Source: Suilimivivens sp964402925 (GTDB taxonomy: Bacteria; Bacillota; Clostridia; Lachnospirales; Lachnospiraceae). From it: a stretch of 64,000 nucleotides of DNA. Positions within the stretch are counted from its first letter, which is position 1. Each line of letters starts with the position of its first letter. The stretch is from positions 1 to 64,000 of the forward strand of contig CAYOED010000008.1 in NCBI GenBank assembly GCA_964402925.1. The letters are read 5' to 3'. The translations under genes were made by a program, and so were the position numbers. The notes beneath the pieces were generated by a model that had not been told where the DNA came from, did no database searches, and saw nothing but the letters and a program-made list of their open reading frames with translations. This document shows, in pieces, positions 34,314 through 43,964 of this stretch.

Positions 34314-35093
34314 ATGCTGGATTATACATTTTCCTATGCGGATTTGGAATTTTTATTACTTGTGCTGGTCAGGGTCAGTTGTTTTGTATTTATAGCGCCC
34401 TTTTTCAGTATGAGCAATACACCTAAAAGAGTAAGAATCGGGCTTAGCATCTGTGTGGCAGTTTTGCTTTATCAGGTAGTGCCGCGAGGGGATGTTTTTT
34501 ACGATACGCTTCTTGGATATTTTATCATTGTGATGAAAGAAGCGGTAACTGGACTTTTGGTGGGATTTGCCGCTAATCTGTGCAGTACGATCGTTACTTT
34601 TGCAGGACATATTGCTGATATGGAAATGGGACTTTCCATGGCAAGTATGATGGATCCCACTACAAAAGAAAGCGCTACGATTACAGGTGTCTATTATAAT
34701 TATATGGTCTTGCTTATGCTGATGATTTCAGGCATGCACAGATATCTGCTCAAGGCATTGGCGGAAACCTATCTGCTTATTCCGGTGAATGGCGTTGTGC
34801 TTGAAGGAGATTCCCTGCTTGCGGCTATTTCGGGATTTCTGTCCGATTATATTATCATTGGTTTTAGGATTTGCCTGCCTATCTTTGCAGTTATGATTAT
34901 TCTAAATGCAGTGCTGGGCGTGCTTGCTAAGGTTTCACCGCAGCTTAATATGTTTGCAGTGGGTATTCAGATGAAGGTGCTGGTAGGTATCAGCATATTA
35001 TTTTTGTCTACTTCCATGTTGCCGGGAGCCGCAGATTTTATATATACTCAAATGAAAAAAACGATTGTTTCCTTTGTGGAGGCAATGATGTAA
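34314..35093 (+). CDS. fliR: Flagellar export gate protein FliR
   Basis: 259 aa, about six hydrophobic segments, with FLLVLVRVSCFVFIAPFFS near the N-terminus and MEMGLSMASMMDPTTKES in the conserved loop. A single FliR completes the export channel. The gene is tightly linked to fliQ and followed by flhB; in some clostridia FliR and FlhB are fused, but here they are separate. Confidence 0.96.
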   Translation: MLDYTFSYADLEFLLLVLVRVSCFVFIAPFFSMSNTPKRVRIGLSICVAVLLYQVVPRGDVFYDTLLGYFIIVMKEAVTGLLVGFAANLCSTIVTFAGHIADMEMGLSMASMMDPTTKESATITGVYYNYMVLLMLMISGMHRYLLKALAETYLLIPVNGVVLEGDSLLAAISGFLSDYIIIGFRICLPIFAVMIILNAVLGVLAKVSPQLNMFAVGIQMKVLVGISILFLSTSMLPGAADFIYTQMKKTIVSFVEAMM

Positions 35094-35140
35094 TGATAGA
35101 TGTGATGAAGGGGAGGCATTAGATAAAAGGAGGCAGATTG

Positions 35141-36268
35141 GTGAAAAATAATTTACTGCTATTAGAATACAATCTGCAGTTTTTTGCAAAGGATGGACCG
35201 GGCGGTGAAAAGACAGAGCAGCCTACGGCCAAGAAGCTGGATGATGCAAGAAAAGAAGGACAGGTAGCAAAGAGCAAGGAAATAGGCAATGCATTTAGTC
35301 TGCTTGCATTGTTTCTGGTAATGAAACTATATCTTGGAATCATGGGAAATGCTTTCCTTCGGGGCTTTCACGCTGTTTATAATCAGATTCCGGATATTAT
35401 CAAGATGTACAACGGTGAACTGCCGATTGCATCGATTTATACATTGATTCGAACCATGATGTTTCAGCTGCTCATTATTATTGCGCCTATACTTCTAGTA
35501 GCGCTTGCAGTGGCAATTATATGTGATATTGTGCAGGTGAAATGGAAACCAACATCTAAGCCGCTGAAGCCGAAGTTCAACAAATTAAATCCGATTAAGG
35601 GAATGCAACGTTTTTTTTCAGCAAATTCGATTGTGGAACTGCTGAAATCACTTGCTAAGCTGGCAGTGATTGGGTATGTGGTATATTCTTATCTGCAGGA
35701 CCGGCTGAGCCAGGTCTTGATTTTGTATGATATATCTTTGAATCAGGCAATTGCGCTGATTGGAGAGATTGTAATCGATCTGGGAATCAGGATTGCTGCA
35801 ATATATATGATCATAGCATTTCTTGACTTTGCTTATCAGAAATGGAAGTTCAAAGAAGATATGAAGATGACAAAGCAGGAAGTAAAAGATGAATATAAGA
35901 ATCAAGAGGGAGATCCTCAGATCAAAGGTAAACAGAAGCAGCGTATGAGAGAAGCTTCCATGCGTCGTATGATGCAGCAGCTTCCGGAAGCGGACGTGGT
36001 AATCACGAATCCCACCCACTATGCTGTGGCAATTAAATATGATCCTGATAAGTATGATGCACCCTATGTCCTTGCCAAAGGTGAGAATCATCTGGCCCAG
36101 AGGATCAAGGATGTTGCAAAAGAAAATAATATTGAAATTGTGGAGAACAAGCCTCTGGCAAGGATGCTCTATGCAAATGTGGAGATTGGAGAACTTATTC
36201 CTCCAGAATTATATCAGGCGGTAGCAGAGGTGCTTGCCTTTGTATATCATCTGAAAGGAAAAGTATAA
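35141..36268 (+). CDS. flhB: Flagellar export switch protein FlhB
   Basis: 375 aa. Four transmembrane helices (about 45-65, 95-120, 150-185, 200-225) are followed by a cytoplasmic domain with the autocleavage motif NPTH (Asn290-Pro-Thr-His, in VVITNPTHYAVAIKY). Cleavage there lets FlhB change from hook to filament substrates when FliK signals. GTG 35141 lies 7 nt after AAGGAGG; the TTG three bases upstream is too close. The N-terminus (DGPGGEKTEQPTAKKLDDAR) is canonical. Confidence 0.97.
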   Translation: MKNNLLLLEYNLQFFAKDGPGGEKTEQPTAKKLDDARKEGQVAKSKEIGNAFSLLALFLVMKLYLGIMGNAFLRGFHAVYNQIPDIIKMYNGELPIASIYTLIRTMMFQLLIIIAPILLVALAVAIICDIVQVKWKPTSKPLKPKFNKLNPIKGMQRFFSANSIVELLKSLAKLAVIGYVVYSYLQDRLSQVLILYDISLNQAIALIGEIVIDLGIRIAAIYMIIAFLDFAYQKWKFKEDMKMTKQEVKDEYKNQEGDPQIKGKQKQRMREASMRRMMQQLPEADVVITNPTHYAVAIKYDPDKYDAPYVLAKGENHLAQRIKDVAKENNIEIVENKPLARMLYANVEIGELIPPELYQAVAEVLAFVYHLKGKV

Positions 36269-36284
36269 AGAAAGGAGAGTGGCT

Positions 36285-38318
36285 ATGAAAAAAGCGGATA
36301 TTGGAGTTGCGCTATATGTACTTGCGGCGTTTGTTATGTTGATCGTGCCTATTCCAAACGGGCTTTTGGATGTGCTGCTTGCCTGTAATATAGCGATAGC
36401 TTTTACAATTCTCTTTGGAACCATGTTTTCCAAGGAAGTACTGGATATGTCTTTTTATCCTACCATGTTGCTGTTTACAACCATCTTTCGAATTGCCCTG
36501 AATGTTTCTTCCACCAGGCTGATTTTGACAACCGGTGATCCCGGACAGGTGGTTGCTACTTTCGGAAGCTATGTGGGCGCCGGAAATCTTGTGGTCGGTG
36601 TCATCATATTTGTCATTTTAATACTGGTTCAGTTCATGGTTATCAATAAAGGTTCTGAGAGAGTAGCAGAAGTAACAGCCAGATTTACACTGGACGCTAT
36701 GCCCGGTAAGCAGATGGCTATTGACGCGGACTTGAATACCGGTGCTATCACTGATGCAGAGGCAAAAAGACGCAGAGATAAGATTCAGGAGGAATCAAGC
36801 TTTTTCGGCTCCATGGATGGTGCGGTTAAGTATGTAAAAGGAGATGCTACGGCAGGTCTTATCATAACAGCTGTAAATGTTGTGGGCGGTATCGCAATGG
36901 GTGTGCTCAGCCAGGGGATGGAATTTTCTGCTGCATTAGATAAATATGTTATTCTTACAATCGGTGACGGTCTGGTCAGCCAGATTCCCTCCTTGCTGAT
37001 ATCCTTATCTACAGGTATTCTTGTCACGAAGGGCTCAAAGGATGCAGACTTTGGTACAGTGCTGGTCAGCCAGCTTTTTGGTATTCCGAAAGTACTTTAT
37101 CTTGTAGGCACGATTATTGCTGTATTGGGCATAATCACACCTCTTCCGGATATTGTCTTTCTGGCGCTTGGACTTATTTATATCGTCACGGGAAGAGTGA
37201 TAGCAGGTACTATTGAGACTGCCCAGATTGAGGGAGAGGTTGATGCAGAGGAGGTTGCCGCGGAGGAAATCAGACAACCGGAAAATGTCAACAGTCTGCT
37301 GCAGGTGGATCCAATCGAATTGGAATTTGGATATGGAATCATCCCTCTTGCAGATGTGAACCAGGGCGGTGATCTTCTGGACCGTGTAGTCATGATCAGA
37401 AGACAGATTGCCTTGGAGCTTGGTACGGTTGTTCCGATTATCAGACTTCGTGACAACATTCAGCTGAATCCAAATCAATATATTATTAAAATTAAGGGAA
37501 TACAGGTCAGTGAAGGGGAAATCCTTTTTGACCATTATATGGCAATGAATCCGGGATATGTGGAAGAGGAAATCACAGGAATTCCTACTTTTGAGCCTTC
37601 TTTCCATCTGCCTGCCATCTGGATTACGGAAGGACAGAGGGAACGTGCTGAAAGTATGGGATATACGGTTGTGGATCCGCCGTCTATAATAGCAACACAT
37701 TTGACAGAAATCATCAGGCAGTATATTTCTGAACTGCTTACAAGGCAGGATGTGCAAAATCTGGTCAACAACTTGAAAGAGACCAATCCTTCTTTAGTAG
37801 AAGAGCTTGTACCTAAGTTGTTAGGGCTTGGTGAAGTACAGAAAGTTCTGCAGAATCTTCTTAAAGAAGGAATTTCGATCAGAGATCTGCTTACGATTTT
37901 TGAGACGCTGGCCGATTATGCAGCAACTACAAGAGATACGGATATTCTGACGGAATATGTAAGGCAGAGTCTTAAGCGTGCTATTTCCAGTAAGTTTTTC
38001 CCTGCAAATGAAACTACCAGTGTTGTAACACTGGATCCGAAGCTGGAGCAGGAGGTTATGGCAAGTATCAAGCAGACGGAAACCGGAGCATATCTTACTC
38101 TGGATCCTGAAAAGACCAAGGCGATTATGCAATCAGTCGGAAACGAAATTACCAAATTGGAGAATCTGGGAAAGAACCCCATTGTTATTACCTCTCCAAT
38201 TGTCCGCATGTACTTTAAACGCTTGACGGAAGACTATTATAAAGATCTGATTGTAGTTTCATACAATGAGATTGAGAGCAGTATAGAATTACAATCTGTA
38301 GGAATGGTGACGGCATGA
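36285..38318 (+). CDS. flhA: Flagellar export gate protein FlhA
   Basis: 677 aa. Eight transmembrane helices fill the first half, with the FHIPEP-family loop signature (SSTRLILTTGDPGQVVATFG and ARFTLDAMPGKQMAIDADL in part) and the cytoplasmic C-terminal ring domain that receives chaperone-substrate complexes. FlhA forms a nonameric ring and uses the proton motive force. ATG 36285 follows AAAGGAGA; the earlier GTG overlaps that site. Its TGA overlaps the ATG of flhF. Confidence 0.98.
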   Translation: MKKADIGVALYVLAAFVMLIVPIPNGLLDVLLACNIAIAFTILFGTMFSKEVLDMSFYPTMLLFTTIFRIALNVSSTRLILTTGDPGQVVATFGSYVGAGNLVVGVIIFVILILVQFMVINKGSERVAEVTARFTLDAMPGKQMAIDADLNTGAITDAEAKRRRDKIQEESSFFGSMDGAVKYVKGDATAGLIITAVNVVGGIAMGVLSQGMEFSAALDKYVILTIGDGLVSQIPSLLISLSTGILVTKGSKDADFGTVLVSQLFGIPKVLYLVGTIIAVLGIITPLPDIVFLALGLIYIVTGRVIAGTIETAQIEGEVDAEEVAAEEIRQPENVNSLLQVDPIELEFGYGIIPLADVNQGGDLLDRVVMIRRQIALELGTVVPIIRLRDNIQLNPNQYIIKIKGIQVSEGEILFDHYMAMNPGYVEEEITGIPTFEPSFHLPAIWITEGQRERAESMGYTVVDPPSIIATHLTEIIRQYISELLTRQDVQNLVNNLKETNPSLVEELVPKLLGLGEVQKVLQNLLKEGISIRDLLTIFETLADYAATTRDTDILTEYVRQSLKRAISSKFFPANETTSVVTLDPKLEQEVMASIKQTETGAYLTLDPEKTKAIMQSVGNEITKLENLGKNPIVITSPIVRMYFKRLTEDYYKDLIVVSYNEIESSIELQSVGMVTA

Positions 38319-39541
38319 TAATAAAGAAATTTCAAGGAAAAACAGAAGCAGAAGCAGTGGAAAGCGCCAAAAAAGAACTGGGCAGCAATGTGGTGATCAT
38401 GAATGTCCGGAATATGAAGCGGAAAGGGATGTTCAGTTTTTTAAAGCCGCAGATGATTGAAGTAACTGTGGCCCTTGAGGAGGAGCCGGAGCAGTCTTCG
38501 ATTCCTCTGAAGGAAGAAGCAGTTAAACAGCCCCTCATTGATGCAATTGTGCATAAAGCTGCAATGGAGGCGGCAGCGTCCATCGACAATAATATGACAA
38601 AGGATGCGGCGGCTGAAAACAGTAGGCAGGACAGCAGCGCGATTGAAGAAAAACTGGACACGCTCCACATACTGCTTGAACAGCAGCTTCAAAAACCCGA
38701 TGAAGCAAAAGGGGATGCCTTGGAGAAAGAGGAAGAGAGCGAAGTAGAGCGCTTTATGAAGCTGCTTTATAATACGATGATGTCGAATGAAGTGAGTGAA
38801 CAGAACGCCAATCAGATTATTGATGAAATTGAAAAAATCAATAAGCCCAATATGCCGTTTGATTATGCGCTGGCAAATACTTATCAGAAAATGATTTTAA
38901 AATTTGGGAAACCAATCGAAATCACACCCGCCCAAAAGGGACCTAAGGTAATCTTTTTTATAGGACCGACAGGAGTTGGGAAAACGACGACCATTGCAAA
39001 GATTGCTTCCAAATTCAGTGTGGAAAGCGGCAGAAAGGTGGCGCTTCTCACCGCAGATACTTATCGGATTGCAGCAGCCGAACAGCTTCGAACTTATGCA
39101 AATATTTTAGAGGTACCCTTTAGGGTCATTTATTCCACAGAAGAAATAGAGCAGGCTTTGAGGGATTTCAGAAATTATGATTTTATCATGGTAGATACTG
39201 CAGGGCATTCCCATCAGAATGAGGCGCAGAAAGAAGCAATGGGCAATTTCGTCCATTCTGTGGACGGAATGGCGGAAAAGGAAGTATTTCTCGTCTTAAG
39301 TGCTACGACTAAATACCGGGATCTGATCAGTATTGCGGATACCTATTCTGCAATGACAGAGTATAAACTTATTTTTACAAAACTTGATGAAACGACTACC
39401 TTGGGAAATCTGCTTAATCTGAAGCTTCACACGGGGGCCCCGTTGTCGTATGTGACATATGGTCAGAACGTGCCTGATGACATTGAAATATTTAATCCGC
39501 AGAAGACTGTGAAGCAGCTTTTAGGCGGAAAAGGTAATTGA
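38315..39541 (+). CDS. flhF: Flagellar SRP-type GTPase FlhF
   Basis: 408 aa. Basic N-terminal segment (VIMNVRNMKRKGMFSF), acidic linker, helical N domain, and an SRP-like G domain with GPTGVGKTTTIAKIAS (G1), LTADTYRIAAAEQL, VDTAGHS (G3) and TKLDETTTLGN. FlhF positions the first flagellar ring at the membrane. Its start overlaps flhA by 4 bp, and its GTPase-activating partner FlhG is the next gene. Confidence 0.97.
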   Translation: MIIKKFQGKTEAEAVESAKKELGSNVVIMNVRNMKRKGMFSFLKPQMIEVTVALEEEPEQSSIPLKEEAVKQPLIDAIVHKAAMEAAASIDNNMTKDAAAENSRQDSSAIEEKLDTLHILLEQQLQKPDEAKGDALEKEEESEVERFMKLLYNTMMSNEVSEQNANQIIDEIEKINKPNMPFDYALANTYQKMILKFGKPIEITPAQKGPKVIFFIGPTGVGKTTTIAKIASKFSVESGRKVALLTADTYRIAAAEQLRTYANILEVPFRVIYSTEEIEQALRDFRNYDFIMVDTAGHSHQNEAQKEAMGNFVHSVDGMAEKEVFLVLSATTKYRDLISIADTYSAMTEYKLIFTKLDETTTLGNLLNLKLHTGAPLSYVTYGQNVPDDIEIFNPQKTVKQLLGGKGN

Positions 39542-39576
39542 CAGGGAAAATACCACAGATAAAGTGAGGAAGATAT

Positions 39577-40461
39577 ATGGATCAGGCCGAACAACTAAGA
39601 AACATAATAAAGGCAGGCGGCAATACACATAACAGACCTTTGGCAAGGGTGATTACGGTCACAAGCGGAAAAGGCGGTGTGGGTAAATCCAATACAGCAA
39701 TTAATTTGGCAATACAATTTCGGAAAATAGGACAGAGGGTCATTATTCTTGACGCGGATTTTGGACTTGCAAATATTGAAATTATGTTTGGTGCTGTGCC
39801 GAAACATAATTTATGTGATTTAATTTATCAAGGGAAAAATATAAAAGAGATCATTACCTGGGGACCTATGGAAGTGGGATTTATATCAGGGGGATCAGGA
39901 ATTGCGGGACTTTCTAATCTGAGCAGGGATTATCTGATTTACATTATCAATAATCTTGCAGAACTGGATAGCATTGCAGATGTTATCATTGTGGATACAG
40001 GGGCAGGGATTTCTGATGCAGTATTGGAGTTTTTGGTAGCCAGCGGGGAAATTCTGCTGGTAACTACACCGGAGCCGACTTCTATCACAGATTCCTATTC
40101 TCTTTTAAAAGCGTTGGGCAGACATTCCAGATTCTCTGTGGAAATGTCTCAGGTGAAGGTGATTGCAAATAAAGTGGATGATCAGAAGGATGGGGAAAAA
40201 CTTTTTGAAAAACTAAATACGGTAGTCAGCAGATATTTAAAGATTCCTATTTCCTATCTGGGAGCAATTCCACAGGATAACCAGCTTTCTAAGGCAGTCA
40301 TGCAGCAGATGCCGGTATCGCTTCAAGCTCCGGCGGCAAAATCGGCGGTGGCATATGAAAATATTGCTGCAAAACTAATGAATAAAGAATTGAGCAAAAG
40401 CGTTCCCAAAAGGGGGATGGCGGCGTTTTTTTCACATATAGTAACAGGTAAAATACTTTAA
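39577..40461 (+). CDS. flhG: FlhG (YlxH), MinD-like flagellar number ATPase
   Basis: 294 aa. It begins with the amphipathic, FlhF-activating helix (DQAEQLRNIIK). A deviant Walker A (SGKGGVGKSNTAINL), the switch region LDADFGLANIEIMFG and IIVDTGAGISDAVLEF follow. FlhG controls the number and location of flagella by stimulating FlhF and delivering FliM/FliY to FliG. The C-terminal tail is suited to membrane binding. GAGGAAG precedes the ATG. Confidence 0.95.
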   Translation: MDQAEQLRNIIKAGGNTHNRPLARVITVTSGKGGVGKSNTAINLAIQFRKIGQRVIILDADFGLANIEIMFGAVPKHNLCDLIYQGKNIKEIITWGPMEVGFISGGSGIAGLSNLSRDYLIYIINNLAELDSIADVIIVDTGAGISDAVLEFLVASGEILLVTTPEPTSITDSYSLLKALGRHSRFSVEMSQVKVIANKVDDQKDGEKLFEKLNTVVSRYLKIPISYLGAIPQDNQLSKAVMQQMPVSLQAPAAKSAVAYENIAAKLMNKELSKSVPKRGMAAFFSHIVTGKIL

Positions 40462-40477
40462 CAGGAGGGGAAGAGTC

Positions 40478-41203
40478 ATGTTATCAAAATATGTTATGCC
40501 GGGAGATAGAGCGGAGATACTGGAGGCGGAACGGATAAATTACATTGATGATAATGAAAAGAGAAAGATATATCAGACTCAGGTGCTTGATGTCCTGTCA
40601 GAGGATAGATTTGAAATCAGAATGCCGATGGAGCAGTCAAAGCTTGTTTTGTTACCTGTAAATGCAGAGTATGAAGTTTTATTTTATACTTCTATGGGTG
40701 TTTATCAGTGTCTTGCGAATGTAGTAGACAGGTATAAAACGGAGACTCAGTTTGTTCTTCTCATGGAACTGTCGAGCAGTCTGAGCAAGTTTCAGAGAAG
40801 GGAATATTATCGTTTAAGCTGTGCGCTGGATATGGAGGCGAGACCGCTGGAACAGGAAGAGATTGAAGCGCTGGAACAGCAGAACGAGTTCCTGAATGAG
40901 AGAAGACTTTTAAAGCGTCATGTTATTGTGGATATCAGCGGGGGAGGCATACGGTTTGTGGGTGATAGTGCGTATGAACCTGAAACTATGATCTATTGCA
41001 GATATAAGCTGGAAAGAGACGGAAAAATCAAAGAATACGAACTGATAGCAAAGGTTCTGATGGTAAAGAAGTTGGAAGATAAACCCGGTTTTTATGAACA
41101 TCGTGCGCACTATATTAATATTGATACTGCAAAGCGGGAAGAGATTATCCGATTTATTTTCGAGCAGGAAAGAAAGAACAGAAAACGTGAAAAAGATTTA
41201 TAA
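40478..41203 (+). CDS. YcgR/YpfA-like PilZ-domain flagellar brake protein
   Basis: 241 aa. An N-terminal YcgR-type beta domain (residues 5-100) is followed by a PilZ domain with the c-di-GMP-binding signature: an RxxxR-type motif in FQRREYYRLSC and DISGGGIRFVG (D/NxSxxG). It probably slows the motor when c-di-GMP is high, like YcgR and Bacillus DgrA/YpfA. The gene lies inside the motility operon next to cheB, which supports that role. AGGAGGGG precedes the ATG. Confidence 0.9.
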   Translation: MLSKYVMPGDRAEILEAERINYIDDNEKRKIYQTQVLDVLSEDRFEIRMPMEQSKLVLLPVNAEYEVLFYTSMGVYQCLANVVDRYKTETQFVLLMELSSSLSKFQRREYYRLSCALDMEARPLEQEEIEALEQQNEFLNERRLLKRHVIVDISGGGIRFVGDSAYEPETMIYCRYKLERDGKIKEYELIAKVLMVKKLEDKPGFYEHRAHYINIDTAKREEIIRFIFEQERKNRKREKDL

Positions 41204-41219
41204 TTGTGTTACTATGCAC

Positions 41220-41253
41220 TTATGAGAAGAGCAACTTGTGCTATACTATAGCA
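41220..41253 (+). promoter_or_regulatory. Candidate internal promoter with overlapping palindromic operator before cheB
   Basis: TTATGA (41220-41225), 16-bp spacer, TATACT (41242-41247). The -10 box lies inside a perfect 15-bp palindrome, TGCTATACTATAGCA (41239-41253), about 36 bp before the cheB ATG. A dimeric regulator bound there would block RNA polymerase. Confidence 0.45.
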
Positions 41254-41289
41254 TATACAAAATTCATATTTTAAGAAGGATCGGTTATA

Positions 41290-41892
41290 ATGAAGGCAGA
41301 TGAAAGCAGAGCCGGAAAGAAGATTGTTGCAATTGCCAGTTCTACCGGCGGACCCAAGGCATTGCAGAGATTGATTCCTTTACTGCCATCTAATCTTAAT
41401 GCACCTGTTATGATTGTGCAGCATATGCCGGCAGGCTTTACGGAGGCATTGGCGGGAAGGCTTAATATGTTAAGCCCGTTGGCCGTCAAGGAAGCAGCAG
41501 AAGGTGATGTGCTAAGTCAAGGTCAGGTATTTCTTGCCCGGGGCGGCAGGCATATGAAGGCAGCAAAAAGCGGAGCCAGACACGTCATACGTTATTCAGA
41601 TGAAGCACCAAGAGAAGGAGTGCGCCCTTGTGCAAATTATATGTATGAGTCTCTTGCGGAATGCGGGTATGACGAAGTGGTATGTGTGGTCTTAACCGGA
41701 ATGGGAGCGGACGGAACGGCAGGAATCCGAAATTTAATGGAAAAGAAAAAGGTAACGATATTTGTTCAAAGTGAGGCGACCTGTACCGTTTACGGCATGC
41801 CGAGAAGTGTTGTGGCTGCAGGACTTGCAAAAGAAGGGATAACGTTAGAGCAAATTGCACAGGAAATAATAAAAAACGTGGGGGTAATTTAA
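41290..41892 (+). CDS. cheB: CheB methylesterase catalytic domain without receiver domain
   Basis: 200 aa, corresponding only to the C-terminal catalytic half of CheB (full length about 350 aa). The catalytic triad positions are present: Ser18 in ASSTGGP, His45 in VQHMPAG and the Asp in TGMGADG. It demethylates or deamidates receptor glutamates or glutamines. The CheY-like receiver is absent: the gene starts behind a clear ribosome-binding site (AGAAGGA), and an 86-bp non-coding stretch separates it from the PilZ gene. CheA phosphorylation therefore cannot control this copy directly. Confidence 0.93.
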   Translation: MKADESRAGKKIVAIASSTGGPKALQRLIPLLPSNLNAPVMIVQHMPAGFTEALAGRLNMLSPLAVKEAAEGDVLSQGQVFLARGGRHMKAAKSGARHVIRYSDEAPREGVRPCANYMYESLAECGYDEVVCVVLTGMGADGTAGIRNLMEKKKVTIFVQSEATCTVYGMPRSVVAAGLAKEGITLEQIAQEIIKNVGVI

Positions 41893-41893
41893 G

Positions 41894-43948
41894 ATGGATG
41901 TAAACCAATATCTTGAGATTTTTCTTGACGAAACAAAAGAGCACCTTGAAAGCCTGAATACCCAGATACTTTCTCTGGAACAGGAACCGGAAAACACAGA
42001 CACGATTAATGAGATTTTCCGTGCTGCTCATTCGCTGAAAGGAATGGCGGGAACCATGGGCTATAAGCGGATGCAGGCGCTGACGCATGATATGGAGAAT
42101 GTATTTTCAGAGATTCGGAACGGTACCATGAAAGTGAATTCAAACCTGATTGATACATTGTTCCAATGTCTGGATGCACTGGAGGAATATACCGGAAATA
42201 TCCAGGAGACTGCTGATGAAGGAACCAATGATAATCAGCAGCTGATCAATATGTTGAGCGCGTTTCTTAAACCCGGCGGGAAAGATGAGACACCGGTACA
42301 GGAATCTGCTGGGGATACAAAGACGGACGCAGAGGGCGGCTCGGAGGAAAAATGGGGAGATATTAAAATCGGTGAATCCGAACGGCTGGTTCTCTCCACA
42401 GCAAAATCCGAGGGCAAGAATGTGTACGGTCTGACTGTGTATGTACAGGAAAACTGCCTTCTCAAAGCTGCAAGGGCATTTCTGGTATACAAAGCTGTTG
42501 AGGAAAAGGCAGAGATTATTGTAAGCAATCCTCCCGCGCAGGATATCGAGGATGAAAAATTTGAACTGGATTTCAGCTTGATAGTGATTTCTGATTATCC
42601 CCTAGATGAAATTCTTCAGGCAACAAGAAATGTATCAGAAATAGAGAAGGCAGTAGGTGCTCCTTACGAGATCGCAGAAGAAGAAGAGGAAAAAGAAATT
42701 GTAGAACAGGTCACAGAGGTAAAGCCTGCGGCTCCTGCTCAGGTTCAGAGCGCGCCTGCCAAGGCAAATGAGAAAAAGGCACCCGGTAAACCTGTGGTGA
42801 ACAGAACGGTTCGTGTGGACATTGAGAAGCTGGACGTTCTTATGAATCTGGTAAGTGAACTTATCATTGCAAAGAATTCACTGGTATCAGCATCCAGCAC
42901 AGAAGGTGTTTCCGGGACAGGATTCAATGAACAGATTGAATATTTAGAGAGTGTAACCACAAACCTGCATGAATCCGTTATGAAGGTGCGAATGGTTCCT
43001 ATTGAAAGTGTTGTGAGCAAATTCCCTAGAATGATTCGTGACCTTACAAAGAAGCTGAACAAAAAGATGGAATTATATATGTCTGGGGAGGAGACGGAAC
43101 TTGACAGAACGGTGGTGGATGAAATTGGTGATCCGCTGATGCATCTTCTGCGAAATGCAGCTGATCATGGACTTGAATCTACTGAGTTGCGTATACAGAG
43201 AGGAAAGCCTGAAGTGGGTTCAATTTTCCTGGATGCCTATCAGGATGGAAATAACGTAGTAATAGAGGTAAGAGATGATGGCAATGGTATTGATGTGGAG
43301 GCTGTTAAGAATAAGGCCATCGAACGAGGTGTTATCACGCCTGAGCAGGGAGATAACATGAGTGAGAAAGACATCATCAATCTGCTTTTCCATGCGGGGT
43401 TTTCTACGGCAAAGAAGATTTCAGACGTTTCCGGGCGCGGGGTAGGACTTGATGTGGTTAAATCAAAGATTGAGTCATTGAGCGGGGAAGTGGAAGTGAA
43501 ATCCAAATTAGGAGAAGGCAGTACATGGATTGTGCGGCTGCCGCTCACACTGGCAATTATTCAGGCACTCATGGTTACTGTGGGCGGAGAAAAATATGCG
43601 ATTTCCCTTGGAGGAATCCAGACTCTTGAAGATATCAGCCCAAACGAAGTCAAACTGGTTCAGAACAGGGAAGTGATCAACTTAAGAGGCAACGTTATTC
43701 CCCTTATAAGATTAAGCAAGGAACTGGATATTGAAAGCAGCAAATCACCGGATGAAAATCTGATTGTTGTAATTGTTAAGAAGGGTGAGAAACTTGCAGG
43801 TCTTGTTATCGATGAACTGATGGGACAGCAGGAGATTGTCATCAAATCACTTGGCAGATATATCAGCAAGTGCAAGATTATCAGCGGAGCAACAATATTA
43901 GGCGACGGCGAAGTGGCTTTGATTTTAGATGCCAATGCGTTGATATAA
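41894..43948 (+). CDS. cheA: Chemotaxis histidine kinase CheA
   Basis: 684 aa. P1 domain with phospho-acceptor His46 (FRAAHSLKGMAG), a P2-like CheY/CheB-binding domain (about 145-250), dimerisation P3, ATP-binding P4 (LMHLLRNAADHGLE N box, VRDDGNGID G1, GRGVGLDVV G2) and CheW-like P5. It couples receptors to CheY. Only 1 bp separates the cheB stop from its ATG, and GTGGGGG lies in front. Confidence 0.98.
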   Translation: MDVNQYLEIFLDETKEHLESLNTQILSLEQEPENTDTINEIFRAAHSLKGMAGTMGYKRMQALTHDMENVFSEIRNGTMKVNSNLIDTLFQCLDALEEYTGNIQETADEGTNDNQQLINMLSAFLKPGGKDETPVQESAGDTKTDAEGGSEEKWGDIKIGESERLVLSTAKSEGKNVYGLTVYVQENCLLKAARAFLVYKAVEEKAEIIVSNPPAQDIEDEKFELDFSLIVISDYPLDEILQATRNVSEIEKAVGAPYEIAEEEEEKEIVEQVTEVKPAAPAQVQSAPAKANEKKAPGKPVVNRTVRVDIEKLDVLMNLVSELIIAKNSLVSASSTEGVSGTGFNEQIEYLESVTTNLHESVMKVRMVPIESVVSKFPRMIRDLTKKLNKKMELYMSGEETELDRTVVDEIGDPLMHLLRNAADHGLESTELRIQRGKPEVGSIFLDAYQDGNNVVIEVRDDGNGIDVEAVKNKAIERGVITPEQGDNMSEKDIINLLFHAGFSTAKKISDVSGRGVGLDVVKSKIESLSGEVEVKSKLGEGSTWIVRLPLTLAIIQALMVTVGGEKYAISLGGIQTLEDISPNEVKLVQNREVINLRGNVIPLIRLSKELDIESSKSPDENLIVVIVKKGEKLAGLVIDELMGQQEIVIKSLGRYISKCKIISGATILGDGEVALILDANALI

Positions 43949-43964
43949 GATGGGGGTAAAAATA

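Noticed and set aside
37035..37757. 240-codon minus-strand ORF
   Set aside because: Antisense to flhA; composition is that of a shadow frame.
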